From Geoalkalibacter halelectricus (GTDB lineage: Bacteria > Desulfobacterota > Desulfuromonadia > Desulfuromonadales > Geoalkalibacteraceae), in contig NZ_CP092109.1 of NCBI RefSeq assembly GCF_025263685.1, positions 868,001 to 932,000 on the forward strand: DNA of 64,000 bases. Direction: 5' to 3'. This document shows, piece by piece, positions 45,569 to 54,451 of this stretch. Position 1 is the stretch's first letter. Each line of letters opens with the position of its first letter. The position numbers and the translations under genes are program-made. The notes beneath the pieces are model-generated. The model was given only the letters and a program-made list of their open reading frames with translations. It ran no database searches and was not told where the DNA came from.

Positions 45569-45583
45569 TGGTATGCTTCCTGC
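45569..45583 (+). promoter_or_regulatory. Candidate sigma-54 promoter of the cytochrome operon
   Basis: TGGTATGCTTCCTGC, fits the -24/-12 pattern TGGYAY-N5-YTGC. It would start transcription near 45595, which would leave little or no leader for the first cytochrome's ATG. The assignment is therefore tentative. Confidence 0.4.
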
Positions 45584-45584
45584 C

Positions 45585-47258
45585 ATGGCAAATAAAATTA
45601 TGCACACCGACCCCGTTCCATCCAAAGACAACCCGGCGCCAACGCCTCCGAGGTGGATCAATGGCGGATTGATCGCTGCTGCCTTGCTGGCCCTAGGAGC
45701 GGCAGGCGCCGCGTTGTATGTCGGCTGGTCGAAAAACACCCATAACCACGGGCTGATTGCCGATTTGAGCTATAACCTCGGCGGCCGCGAGGTGCGTGAG
45801 CACTGCACCACCTGCCATGTCGAAGGCGGCCTCCCTTCCCCTGGTCCGAACGCCGCTGCGGAGCCACATCCGGACATATCTCCTCATGTGGTGGAGAACC
45901 TGGGCTGCACCGGCTGCCACCTTGGCGAAGGCATGGCCATGGACAGGGCTCTCTCCCACGGCTTGCCCGGTTTGGGCGCCCGGCAGGTGCTGACCGGAAG
46001 GGATGTCCAGGGCCGCTGCTACGCCTGCCACCTTCTCGATGCGACTCCTCTCGCCGGCGCGGAACGTCCTTGGCAGGGCTATCAGCTCTTTCGCGAGAAA
46101 GCCTGCGGCCTGTGCCACCATATCGGAGGGCTTGCCACGGGCGGGCATTTCGGTCCGGATTTAAGCCACATCGGTTCGCAGCTCGGCCTGGAACAACTAC
46201 ATACGGCAATTCGCGATCCGCGCAGCGACCCTCCTAACTCCATCATGCCGCGCTTTCCCTTGTCGCGCAGCCAGGTGAGAGATCTGGCCTGGTTTCTCAA
46301 AAGCCGCGTCGCTGATCCCTATTACGCCACGCCCATGCAGGTGCAGGCGGGCAAAATCCGTCTCCCCGAGGTTTCCCTGGTGCCGGATGACGTTGACCTG
46401 CTGCCGGACGAAGACCTGCTGTACCGCGGCAAGTGCCTGGCCTGCCACCAGTTCAGAGACGAGGACGGCTACATCGCCCCCGACCTGACTTATGCGGGAC
46501 GCATGCGCTCCGAGGAATTTATTCGCGAGTTTTTGGAGCGACCGACTCGCCTGATTCCCGGCGCAATCATGCCTCCCTCCCCCCTCGATGCCCAGAAGCG
46601 CGATACCCTGGCGACCTTTCTGGCTCGGGAGGCGACCAGTGAACCCGAGCATCCCCACGCCAAGCATCTCTACATGCACCTGTGTCAGCGCTGCCATGCC
46701 GCCGACGGCGGCGGCCACGGTCCCATCGAGCCCAATCTGGCCACCTTTCCGCGCGCGTTTTCCGGCAACGCCGAGTTTTATCGTCGCAGCGACGACGAAC
46801 GCCTAGTGCGCAGCGTCGAGCGCGGCATCGCCGGCACCTCCATGCCGCCCTATGCCGATGTCATCGACAAGGCGGCGCGCGAAGACCTCCTCGATCTGAT
46901 TTTCGCCGCCTTCATCGGCATCGAGCGCCAAGACAAGACGCCCCTGCCCCTGCTGCCGACGCGCCCCCAGGAGCTTTCTGCGCCCCAGCAGACCGATGCC
47001 CTCTACGCCCGCCACTGCCTGCGCTGCCACGGCCGCACCGGTAGCGGCAAGGGTCCGGAATATCTTGACCATCTGCCGCGGCCGCGCAATCTGACCAATC
47101 GTCCCTATTTTGCGGCGCAAAGCGATGAACAGGTCGCGCGGGCCATCGCCGACGGCGTTTCCGGAACAGCCATGGATGCCTTTCGCGACCGGCTGCAGGA
47201 TCGGCACATCTGGGATCTGGTCGATCGCGTGCGGACACTATCCGGAGGTGAACCATGA
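45585..47258 (+). CDS. Membrane-anchored heptaheme cytochrome c
   Basis: A multiheme c-type cytochrome of about 557 aa. Hydrophobic anchor WINGGLIAAALLALGAAGAAL is followed by seven CXXCH haem sites: CTTCH, CTGCH, CYACH, CGLCH, CLACH, CQRCH and CLRCH. The C-terminal half looks like two monohaem class I domains with Met ligands (for example GTSMPPYADV). The start is uncertain: ATGs at 45573, 45585 and 45600 all lack a clear ribosome site. The stop is coupled to the Rieske gene (ATGA). As first gene of a Rieske/cytochrome b operon it likely passes quinol electrons to periplasmic acceptors. Confidence 0.9.
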   Translation: MANKIMHTDPVPSKDNPAPTPPRWINGGLIAAALLALGAAGAALYVGWSKNTHNHGLIADLSYNLGGREVREHCTTCHVEGGLPSPGPNAAAEPHPDISPHVVENLGCTGCHLGEGMAMDRALSHGLPGLGARQVLTGRDVQGRCYACHLLDATPLAGAERPWQGYQLFREKACGLCHHIGGLATGGHFGPDLSHIGSQLGLEQLHTAIRDPRSDPPNSIMPRFPLSRSQVRDLAWFLKSRVADPYYATPMQVQAGKIRLPEVSLVPDDVDLLPDEDLLYRGKCLACHQFRDEDGYIAPDLTYAGRMRSEEFIREFLERPTRLIPGAIMPPSPLDAQKRDTLATFLAREATSEPEHPHAKHLYMHLCQRCHAADGGGHGPIEPNLATFPRAFSGNAEFYRRSDDERLVRSVERGIAGTSMPPYADVIDKAAREDLLDLIFAAFIGIERQDKTPLPLLPTRPQELSAPQQTDALYARHCLRCHGRTGSGKGPEYLDHLPRPRNLTNRPYFAAQSDEQVARAIADGVSGTAMDAFRDRLQDRHIWDLVDRVRTLSGGEP

Positions 47259-47746
47259 CCCGACGACAATGGCTCTTCAAGGTCGTCGTCAGGCCCGGTG
47301 TGGCGGCGACCGGCGCCCTCCTGGGCGCCATTCTGCTCGATGTCTGGCTGGCGGCGGGACGCTTCACCTCCCTGCACTGGACGGAGGCGACCAGCCTCGA
47401 CACCCTCCCCGAGGATGCCGTCCTCAGCCTGCCGGCCAAACGACTGGCCCTGGTCAGGGACCGGGATCGGGTGGCGGCGCTGAGCCTTGAATGCACCCAT
47501 CTCGGCTGCCTGGTCAATACGGTCGAGGAGGGCTTCTTCTGCCCCTGCCACGGCAGCGAATTCGGTCCCCGGGGCGAAGTCCATTCGGGACCCGCTCCGC
47601 GCGACCTTGATTGGCTGCCCCTGCGCGTTCATCGCGAGCGACTCTGGGTTCAGGCAGGCACCCGGCTTGCCGAGCCGGCCTGGGTCAGTCTGCCGGCCAA
47701 CGCAGCAGACGCCCCCCAGGGCAACACCCAGGAGGGAACGAGATGA
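47255..47746 (+). CDS. Rieske iron-sulfur protein of a bc-type complex
   Basis: A 163-aa membrane-anchored protein. N-terminal TM helix (GVAATGALLGAILLDVWLAA, about 15-34) and C-terminal Rieske domain with both cluster motifs, CTHLGC and CPCHGSEF (about 80-103), each contributing Cys and His to the [2Fe-2S]. It overlaps the cytochrome by four bases and the cytochrome b start by four bases. Together these encode a quinol-oxidising complex without a separate cytochrome c1. Confidence 0.96.
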   Translation: MTRRQWLFKVVVRPGVAATGALLGAILLDVWLAAGRFTSLHWTEATSLDTLPEDAVLSLPAKRLALVRDRDRVAALSLECTHLGCLVNTVEEGFFCPCHGSEFGPRGEVHSGPAPRDLDWLPLRVHRERLWVQAGTRLAEPAWVSLPANAADAPQGNTQEGTR

Positions 47747-48789
47747 GTGCCAAGCGCAATTTTCTGCACCATCTTCATCCGCCCCAAGTCTGTCGCCGCA
47801 CCCTCGAACCGACGGCCACTCTGGGCCTGGGCATCGCCTGTCTGACCTGCCTGGCCGTTCTGTTCGTCACCGGCGCGACCCTTTTTCTCTATTACGTTCC
47901 CGACCCGGAGCGCGCCTACGAGCGGATTCTGCACATCACCACCACCCTGCGTTACGGCGATTTCATCCGCAACCTGCATTTTATCGCCGCCAACGCCCTG
48001 GCCATCCTGATCTTCGCCCATCTTGCCCGGGTCTTTTTCACCGCCGCGTACAAGGAACGCTACCTCAACTGGCTCTACGGGCTGGTGCTGCTGGGGTTGG
48101 TGCTGTTCGGCAATTTCACCGGTTACCTGCTACCCTGGGATCAGGTGGCCTACTGGGCCATCAAGGTCGGTGCAAGCCTCGCCGCCTACCTGCCCTACAT
48201 TGGTGAGGGCGTACAGCGCTTCTTTCTGGGCGGGACGGATATCGGGCCGGAAACCCTGCTGCGCTCCTTTGCCTTTCACGCCGGCTTCGTGCCCCTGATG
48301 TTGGTGGTCTTCACCAGCCTGCACCTGTGGCGCATCCGCAAGGACGGCGGCCTGGCCGCACCGGCCGAGGCCCGCAAGCAACGCCTGCCCGCGGCGCCCT
48401 GGCTTTACCGCGCCGAAGGGGCGGTCGCCCTGGCGACACTGGGCACTCTTATTGCACTATCCTTGATTATTGACGCACCCCTACATGAGCGCGCCGATCC
48501 CGTGCATCCGCCCAACCCGGCCAAAGCCCCCTGGTATTTCGTCGGATTTCAGGAAATGGTCGGCTATTCGGCGTTTCTCGGTGGCGTGGCGGCGCCTGCC
48601 GCATTGCTGGCGTTTTTCACCCTCGCCCCCCTGCTGGATCGAACCCGCAGCGAGGGCGGCATCTGGTTCGCCCGAGATCGCCTCGCTCTCAACCTGCTGT
48701 TTGCGGCGGTGATGGTCAGCCAGATCGCTTTCATCGTCATCGGCCAATGGTTTCGCGGCAAAAACTGGGCTCTCATTTGGCCCTTCTGA
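47743..48789 (+). CDS. Cytochrome b of the bc-type complex
   Basis: A 348-aa polytopic protein. N-terminal four-helix bundle with haem-ligand histidines (FIRNLHFIAANALAILIFAH, SFAFHAGFVPLMLVVFTSLH) and a C-terminal part with the quinol-site motif KAPWYFVGFQEM (equivalent to PEWY). The N- and C-terminal halves are one polypeptide, as in proteobacterial cytochrome b but shorter. ATG at 47743 has GGAGGGAACG upstream and overlaps the Rieske stop. The longer frame upstream lies within the Rieske gene. Confidence 0.94.
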   Translation: MSAKRNFLHHLHPPQVCRRTLEPTATLGLGIACLTCLAVLFVTGATLFLYYVPDPERAYERILHITTTLRYGDFIRNLHFIAANALAILIFAHLARVFFTAAYKERYLNWLYGLVLLGLVLFGNFTGYLLPWDQVAYWAIKVGASLAAYLPYIGEGVQRFFLGGTDIGPETLLRSFAFHAGFVPLMLVVFTSLHLWRIRKDGGLAAPAEARKQRLPAAPWLYRAEGAVALATLGTLIALSLIIDAPLHERADPVHPPNPAKAPWYFVGFQEMVGYSAFLGGVAAPAALLAFFTLAPLLDRTRSEGGIWFARDRLALNLLFAAVMVSQIAFIVIGQWFRGKNWALIWPF

Positions 48790-48811
48790 ACCCTTTATTC
48801 GGAGACAACCC

Positions 48812-49312
48812 ATGACCAACGTCATTCGAACTCTCACTCTTCTTCTGGTCCTCTTTATGCTCGGCACCCCTTCCCTCGCCGCCGACCAGAGTGAATTCGA
48901 GCGCATCCGCGATCTCGGCATGAGCGACCTCACCGAGGAAGCCTTTGAAGTGCTCGAAAAGAAATATCCCAACGAAAACTGGGATGCTTACCGATTTCCG
49001 CGCTACGTGTTCACCAACGACAGCGTCGAGGCGGGCTACATGATCGCCGTCAAGGAGCCCGACCTGCTCAGGCAATTCAAGTGTTACTGCTTCTGCGACG
49101 CCATGGACCACGAGCATTTGCTCCACTGCTTCGTCAAGGACAGCGAGCGGCGCAGAATCCAGTTCGATCCCCATGGCGCAGGCTGCAATATCTGCTACGG
49201 CCAGGCCATGATGGCGCTGCTCTGGCAAGAGAAGGGATTTACCCAGGAACAGATGCAGACGGGCTTCGAAAAGCGCTTCGAGCGGCTTATCGAGCAGTTT
49301 GGAAGTAATTGA
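48812..49312 (+). CDS. PCYCGC-like exported protein
   Basis: A 166-aa protein with a signal peptide (IRTLTLLLVLFMLGTPSLAA). Its Cys-rich core (QFKCYCFCDAMDHEHLLHCF near 90-110, HGAGCNICYGQAMMALLWQE near 125-145) resembles the PCYCGC-motif family of exported proteins, which may bind metal. It follows cytochrome b by 22 bases, suggesting a role with the bc complex or metal handling in the periplasm; that is inference. Confidence 0.75.
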   Translation: MTNVIRTLTLLLVLFMLGTPSLAADQSEFERIRDLGMSDLTEEAFEVLEKKYPNENWDAYRFPRYVFTNDSVEAGYMIAVKEPDLLRQFKCYCFCDAMDHEHLLHCFVKDSERRRIQFDPHGAGCNICYGQAMMALLWQEKGFTQEQMQTGFEKRFERLIEQFGSN

Positions 49313-49330
49313 AAAGGAAATTGAAGCCCC

Positions 49331-49846
49331 TCACTCTCCCTCGGGCTCTACGCCGAAGGCTCGATTGAAGCGGGCGCTGAAGTTTTCCAGGGCGATGGCT
49401 GCGGTCAACTCGACCATCTGGTCGGGCGAAAGACGCTCGGCCAGTCGGCCGAACAGGTCATCGGGCACCTGCGCCGGGGTTTGGGTCATGGCATCGGCGT
49501 AGGCAAGCACATCCTTTTCAAGATCGGTGAAACGATCGCTTCGCGGATAATCCCCGAGATCCGCCAACTCCTCCTTGCTGATTCCCGCCTCACGGGCGAG
49601 ACGATCGGTCAGATCCACTCAAAAAGCGCACTCGATGACCCGCGCGGTGCGATACATGGCCAGGCGTTTCAGGCGCTCCGGAAACTCTCCTTGGCGCCGC
49701 ACCGCCCGACCCAGGGCTAGAAACGTTGCTAGAATGTTCGGCCGCCGGCCGTAAATGCGCAGCGGCGCCGGCACCTTACCCAGCACCCGAAACAGCAAGC
49801 GCACCGCTAACGGCCCTTGATCCCCTGAAACGCCTGGAATACGCAT
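49331..49846 (-). CDS. Carboxymuconolactone decarboxylase/AhpD-like selenoprotein (in-frame TGA)
   Basis: A 171-residue protein if TGA at 49619-49621 is read as selenocysteine (residue 76). The frame is open on both sides with continuous family similarity: RIYGRRPNILATFLALGRA, then ERLKRLAMYRTARVIECAF, TGA, VDLTDRLAREAGISKEELAD, and later VPDDLFGRLAERLSPDQMVE and LENFSARFNRAFG. The TGA falls where the second redox Cys of the C-x-x-C motif should be, giving C-A-F-U. A SECIS-like hairpin follows (49583-49601). Start at 49846 has GAGG upstream. A standard annotation would split it into two genes. The reductase/peroxidase-type role is from the AhpD family. Confidence 0.85.
49583..49601 (-). promoter_or_regulatory. 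SECIS-like hairpin of the selenoprotein gene
   Basis: Seven-pair stem TCTCGCC / GGCGGGA (one G-U pair) with loop CGTGA, on the mRNA 17 nt after the TGA. A guanosine is the second loop base, 26 nt downstream of TGA. This fits the rule for bacterial SECIS elements (short loop with early G, 16-37 nt from the codon). Confidence 0.75.
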
Positions 49847-49965
49847 GAGGCACCTCAATTCTCATCCTGATTATCACCAATCTTTCCTAACAGCCAAGTC
49901 CCCCTTTAGCAAAGGGGGGGAATGACTTGCGGCACACTCACCTGTGCTCAACCCAATTGGTCTGG

Positions 49966-52227
49966 CTAAAGCGCAGTTCGCCGCAACAAAATGGAATTGC
50001 CGATAACGGTCAGGGAACTGAATGTCATGGCGATGACGCCGATCATGGGATGCAGCAGTCCCAGAGCCGCTATGGGGATGGCAAGTACGTTGTAGAAAAA
50101 GGCCCAGAAAAGGTTCTGCACAATCTTGCGAAACGTCTGGCGCGACAGCTTCACCGCTTCCACGACTTTGGTAAGTTCGCCACGGACCAAGGTCACATCG
50201 GCCGCTTCAATGGCGACATCCGCTCCGGCGCCGATGGCGATCCCGATGTTGGCCTGCTTCAGCGCCGGCGCGTCGTTGATGCCGTCTCCCACCATGGCAA
50301 CAACCTCGCCGTGTTCTCTTTGTAAGCGGCGCACGGCATCGACCTTGCCTTCCGGGAGAATATCGGCCATGACCTCCTCAATGCCCACCTGGGTCGCGAC
50401 CGCCTGAGCGGTGCGTTCGTTGTCGCCGGTTATCATCAGCGGGCGAATCTGCAATTTCTTGAGTTCTTCAACGGCGCTGCGGGAATCGGGCTTGAGGGTA
50501 TCGGCCACGGCCACCAGGCCCGCGGGGCGACCGTCGACAGCCACCAACATCACCGTCTTTCCCTCCTCCTCCAGCCTTGCCTTTTCTTTTTTCAAGCCAT
50601 TGATGGAGATTCCGTTTTCTTCGAACATTCTTTGGTTGCCGACCTGGACATCCTTTCCGTCCACCCGGCCCTGTACTCCTTGAGCCGTCTTGGACTCAAA
50701 GTTTTCGACCTTCGCAAGCGACAGATCCTTGTCGCGCGCCCCCTGCACGATCGCCTGCCCGAGGGGATGCTCTGAACCTGTCTCGACGGCCGCGGCAAAA
50801 GCCAGCACCTCATCTTTGTCAAACCCTTCCATCGACACGACATCGGTCAGGGACGGCTCTCCTTTGGTGATGGTTCCGGTCTTGTCCAGAACAATGAAAC
50901 GAATATCCTTGAATTGCTGAATCGCTTCCCCGGCGCGAATCAATACGCCCCTCTCGGCACCGACTCCTGAACCGACCATCAGGGCCGTCGGCGTGGCCAA
51001 GCCCAGCGCGCAGGGACAGGCGATTACCAGGACGGCGATGGCCGAAAGAATCCCCAGCATCAAGGGCGAGAGTTCAGGATTGACCCAGGGCAGAAAACCT
51101 GCCCCCCAGATCAAGACGGGACGAAGATGCTCGGCGAAAACAAACCAGGCAAGAAAACTCAGTGCCGCAATCCCGATGACCGCCGGAACAAACCTGCTGG
51201 TAATGCGATCGGCAAATTCCTGAATCGGCACCTTGGAACTCTGGGCCTCTTCAACGAGGCGAATCATTTGCGAAAGGAAGGTTTCCTCACCGATCTTGGT
51301 GGCTCGGACCATCAACAATCCCTGCTTGTTGATGGTCGCTCCGATGACCTCGTCACCCGGATTTTTCTCCACCGGCACGGATTCACCCGTGGCAATGGAC
51401 TCATCGACGTGGCTGCTCCCTTCGACGATTTCTCCGTCGGTGGGTATCTTTTCTCCGGGGCGAACGATCATCAGATCACCTTGCTTGAGTGAATTGATCG
51501 CCACCTCGGTCTCCTGACCGTCCCGCTCGACGCGGGCGGTCTTGGCGCCCAAAGTAAGAAGCTTGCGAATGGCCTGGGATGCTCGCCCTTTGGCGCGCGT
51601 TTCGAGATAGCGCCCCAGCAGATGAAAAGTCATGATGGTTGCGGCCATTTCGATAAAGGATGTCATGGGATAGATAAAACCGAACAGCCCGATGACATAG
51701 GGAGGCAGGCTCCCCATGGAGATGAGCACATCCATATTGGCCGTGCGGTTGGTGAGGGCCCGCCAGGAAGAGCGGTGGGTGGCGGCTCCGCCGGCAAGAA
51801 AGACGACGGGGAAAGCCAATGCGGCGACAATGGCGAGGTATCCCGGAATGGGCCGCCAGAACATGTGCGCCATCATCAAAATCATGATCGCCGTAGCGGG
51901 GATTGCGGCTATCCAAAGCCGCCGCCACGCCTGTTGCAGGTAGCGCTCTTCAATTTCAGCCTCATCGGCACCCGGGCCGCCCTTCTCCTCCAGGGCCGCC
52001 ACCTCATAGCCCGCCTTTTCCACGGCTTGGCGTAGCTCATCCGCCCCAACGTTTTGCTCGTCAAAACGAACTCTGACGCGGTGATTGCTGATATTGGTAT
52101 TAAGAACCTCGACTCCCTCCAAGCGTCCCAGTGAGGTTCGAATGATTCCTGCACAGTGATCAGACCCCATTCCGGGGACAGTTAAAACGGCCTCCTGCTT
52201 CTCGGAATTTGTTTCGCCTTGAGCCAA
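49966..52227 (-). CDS. copA: Copper-transporting P1B-type ATPase
   Basis: A 753-aa inner-membrane Cu+ export ATPase. N-terminal metal-binding domain (about 13-75) with a degenerate motif GMGSDHC (first Cys replaced by Ser), then TM helices, TGES phosphatase motif ([11 protein letters not shown]), the CPC motif [13 protein letters not shown], phosphorylation [20 protein letters not shown] and [10 protein letters not shown]. The C-terminal helices show [14 protein letters not shown] and [12 protein letters not shown], which define Cu+ specificity (YN and MxxSS). It is single, with no adjacent copZ. Confidence 0.95.
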   Translation of the reverse strand: MAQGETNSEKQEAVLTVPGMGSDHCAGIIRTSLGRLEGVEVLNTNISNHRVRVRFDEQNVGADELRQAVEKAGYEVAALEEKGGPGADEAEIEERYLQQAWRRLWIAAIPATAIMILMMAHMFWRPIPGYLAIVAALAFPVVFLAGGAATHRSSWRALTNRTANMDVLISMGSLPPYVIGLFGFIYPMTSFIEMAATIMTFHLLGRYLETRAKGRASQAIRKLLTLGAKTARVERDGQETEVAINSLKQGDLMIVRPGEKIPTDGEIVEGSSHVDESIATGESVPVEKNPGDEVIGATINKQGLLMVRATKIGEETFLSQMIRLVEEAQSSKVPIQEFADRITSRFVPAVIGIAALSFLAWFVFAEHLRPVLIWGAGFLPWVNPELSPLMLGILSAIAVLVIACPCALGLATPTALMVGSGVGAERGVLIRAGEAIQQFKDIRFIVLDKTGTITKGEPSLTDVVSMEGFDKDEVLAFAAAVETGSEHPLGQAIVQGARDKDLSLAKVENFESKTAQGVQGRVDGKDVQVGNQRMFEENGISINGLKKEKARLEEEGKTVMLVAVDGRPAGLVAVADTLKPDSRSAVEELKKLQIRPLMITGDNERTAQAVATQVGIEEVMADILPEGKVDAVRRLQREHGEVVAMVGDGINDAPALKQANIGIAIGAGADVAIEAADVTLVRGELTKVVEAVKLSRQTFRKIVQNLFWAFFYNVLAIPIAALGLLHPMIGVIAMTFSSLTVIGNSILLRRTAL

Positions 52228-52373
52228 CCTGAAACTCCTTTCGCACGGCAGAAAACGGATCCTTACGTTAGAGTATCAAAGCACAAACTTGCCGCAACAA
52301 TCCGGCAGGGCGAAAAAGGCTGAGAGCGGATCAGAGCCTCTAAATCCTCAACGGGCAATATCCGGATTGTAGG

Positions 52374-52604
52374 TCAAGGGATCTCCTCCCCCTTTTCGAT
52401 ACGCAGCCGGTAAAAACCTTCTTCTTCCTTAAGTTCCAACAACCTGTGCCCCTCGGCCTTGAGGCTGCGGGGCACATTTTTTACCGGCTCGCCGTCATCC
52501 AGAAGAAATTCGACCACCTCGCCGGGGTCAAGCAATTCCAGGGCGAGTTTGGCTTTGACGAAATTGGTCGGGCAGCTGAGGCCGCGCAGATCGATGACGG
52601 ACAT
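52374..52604 (-). CDS. TusA-family sulfur carrier protein
   Basis: A 76-aa protein of the SirA/TusA/YedF fold: VIDLRGLSCPTNFVKAKLAL contains the CPxx motif with the persulfide-bearing cysteine, and LDPGEVVEFLLDDGEPVKNV the second strand-helix. It lies 9 bases downstream of the siroheme sulfite reductase-like gene, which suggests delivery of sulfane sulfur or interaction with that enzyme. The physiological partner is not proved. Confidence 0.88.
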   Translation of the reverse strand: MSVIDLRGLSCPTNFVKAKLALELLDPGEVVEFLLDDGEPVKNVPRSLKAEGHRLLELKEEEGFYRLRIEKGEEIP

Positions 52605-52613
52605 AGGGAAACC

Positions 52614-53564
52614 TCATTGTTTTCCAATCTGGGTGTCGATAACCTGCGGAGGGATGGTCGACTCCACGACGGACTCGGGAAAATCCTTGCGCAGATGCGC
52701 CAGCAGGGAACCCACGCCGGCCCTGTGGATCACATCGCCGATGCGGATACGCCCCATTCCTAGCGCCTGCTCTCGATACCAGTCCAGCACCGCGGCAATG
52801 AAGTCGACCACCTGCTCCTCGGGCAGAAAAACGGCGAACAGGGTACCGACCAGGGGTTTGCGTCCCCATTTGCCGCCCACGCGCACGGTGTAGCCTTTTT
52901 TCTCCACCTGCCAGGCTTCGCTGGGGCACACCTTGACGCAGTCTCCGCAATAGGTACATCGCTCGGAAATGAAACTAAGCGTGTCGTCCGGATTTTTTTC
53001 AATGGCCTTCTCGGTGCAGGATTTCACGCACAGCCCGCAATGAATGCACAAATCCTGGCGCAACCGCGGCCAGATCGCTCCCTGAAAGCCGACATCGTTG
53101 ATGGCCGATTTGGGACAATCGAAGGGACAACCGGCGAATCCGACCTTGAATTTGTGATGGCCGGTCTCGCTGCCGAAGAGCTTGCGGTCGACCTCCAGGG
53201 CCGAGGCCTGGGTATCGACCAGGCCGTGGGGATTGTATTCGCACCCTCCGCAGGCGGTCGGAACGCGCATGCGCGCCCCGCATGAGGCGACCTGCTGCTC
53301 CGCTTCGCCGAGAGCCGCGACCACCGCATCGAAATCCTTGAAGTTTACATGGATCAACTCGATGGATTGACGCACCGAAAGATGGACGAAATCGCCGCCG
53401 TAGCGCTCGGCGACCTCGGCGATTTTTTTCAGGCGGACGATGGGCAAGCGGCCGCCGGGCACCCGTAGACGCACGGTGAACAGATCCTTGCCGCGCTCCT
53501 TGATGAAGCCGCCGGCCTTGAGGTTCTTTAAATCCATGGCGGTTTTCACGGTTTTTTTGGACAT
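52614..53564 (-). CDS. Sulfite/nitrite reductase-like siroheme protein with ferredoxin domain
   Basis: A 316-aa protein. Residues about 30-90 match the ferredoxin-like half of sulfite reductases (FTVRLRVPGGRLPIVRLKKI, HLSVRQSIELIHVNFKDFDA). The siroheme-[4Fe-4S] site is ACGGCEYNPHGLVDT followed by GFAGCPFDCPKSAINDVGF (about 115-165). Two [4Fe-4S] ferredoxin motifs follow (CIHCGLCVKSCTEKA, CTYCGDCVKVCPSEA, about 175-225). This is the AsrC/Fsr-like architecture, likely reducing sulfite to sulfide. Start chosen at 53564 (MSKKTVKTAMDLK); ribosome site is weak. Confidence 0.85.
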   Translation of the reverse strand: MSKKTVKTAMDLKNLKAGGFIKERGKDLFTVRLRVPGGRLPIVRLKKIAEVAERYGGDFVHLSVRQSIELIHVNFKDFDAVVAALGEAEQQVASCGARMRVPTACGGCEYNPHGLVDTQASALEVDRKLFGSETGHHKFKVGFAGCPFDCPKSAINDVGFQGAIWPRLRQDLCIHCGLCVKSCTEKAIEKNPDDTLSFISERCTYCGDCVKVCPSEAWQVEKKGYTVRVGGKWGRKPLVGTLFAVFLPEEQVVDFIAAVLDWYREQALGMGRIRIGDVIHRAGVGSLLAHLRKDFPESVVESTIPPQVIDTQIGKQ

Positions 53565-53604
53565 AAGGTGCGAGTACCCCCGACAAATCGATGTGCGTAT
53601 CTCT

Positions 53605-54417
53605 TCATTTCTGATGAATGTTGCAGATGTTTGCTGCTTCATCCTCGTCACGCAGTTCGGTAATGGTCGGCGCCTCGCCGCACAAGGGGCAGTTGGGATT
53701 GCGCTTGAGATTGACTTCGCGAAACTGCATGTCCAGGGCGTCATACATCAGCAGACGGTTTTTTAGCAGCTCGCCCTTCCCGAGAAGAAATTTGACCGCC
53801 TCGGTGGCCTGCAAGGTGCCGATCACCCCAGGCAGCACGCCGATGACTCCCGCTTGCGAGCAAGTTGGAATAGCGTCGCGCGGCGGCGGCTTGGGAAAGA
53901 TGCAGCGGTAACAGGTGGACTCGTATGGCACCACGGTGATGGTCTGTCCGAAAAAGCCCAGAATGCCGGCGTGGGAATAACTTTTGCCTTCCATGACGCA
54001 GGCATCGTTGATAAGAAACTTGGCAGCAAAATTGTCCGTGCCGTCGATGATGAAATCGTAATCCCGGATCATTGCACGGATATTATCGGCATTCACCCAG
54101 CCCTGATGAGTGACGACCCGCACATCAGAGTTGACGGCCTCCATCTTCTCCTTGGCGGATTGAACCTTCGGTCGACCAATGTCGGAAGTGAAATGAATCA
54201 CCTGGCGCTGCAAGTTGGACAATTCGACGTCATCAGCATCGGCAACTCCGAGGGTGCCCACTCCGGCCGCGGTGAGATACAAGGCGGCAGGAGAACCCAA
54301 GGCGCCCGCACCGATGATCAGGACCCGCCCGTCGAGCAGCTTTTTTTGGCCCTTGCCGCCGACCTCCTTAAGGATGATATGGCGCGAGTAGCGCTCGATC
54401 TGCTCTTCCGTGAACAC
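53605..54417 (-). CDS. ThiF/MoeB/HesA-family adenylyltransferase
   Basis: A 270-aa E1-like enzyme that adenylates the C-terminus of a small sulfur carrier. It has the ATP-binding VLIIGAGALGSPAALYLTAA (about residues 32-51), the catalytic Arg stretch LSNLQRQVIHFTSDIGRPKV, IIDGTDNFAAKFLIND, the Cys in STCYRCIFP and a C-terminal zinc motif CPLCGE. The start is a GTG at 54417 with GGAGG 9 bases upstream, giving the normal MoeB length; an upstream ATG would add an unrelated tail. It leads the sulfite-reductase/TusA cluster, so a sulfur-transfer role is likely. Confidence 0.88.
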   Translation of the reverse strand: MFTEEQIERYSRHIILKEVGGKGQKKLLDGRVLIIGAGALGSPAALYLTAAGVGTLGVADADDVELSNLQRQVIHFTSDIGRPKVQSAKEKMEAVNSDVRVVTHQGWVNADNIRAMIRDYDFIIDGTDNFAAKFLINDACVMEGKSYSHAGILGFFGQTITVVPYESTCYRCIFPKPPPRDAIPTCSQAGVIGVLPGVIGTLQATEAVKFLLGKGELLKNRLLMYDALDMQFREVNLKRNPNCPLCGEAPTITELRDEDEAANICNIHQK

Positions 54418-54451
54418 CCTCGTAAACCTCCAGAACCGAAAATAGGGGTTT

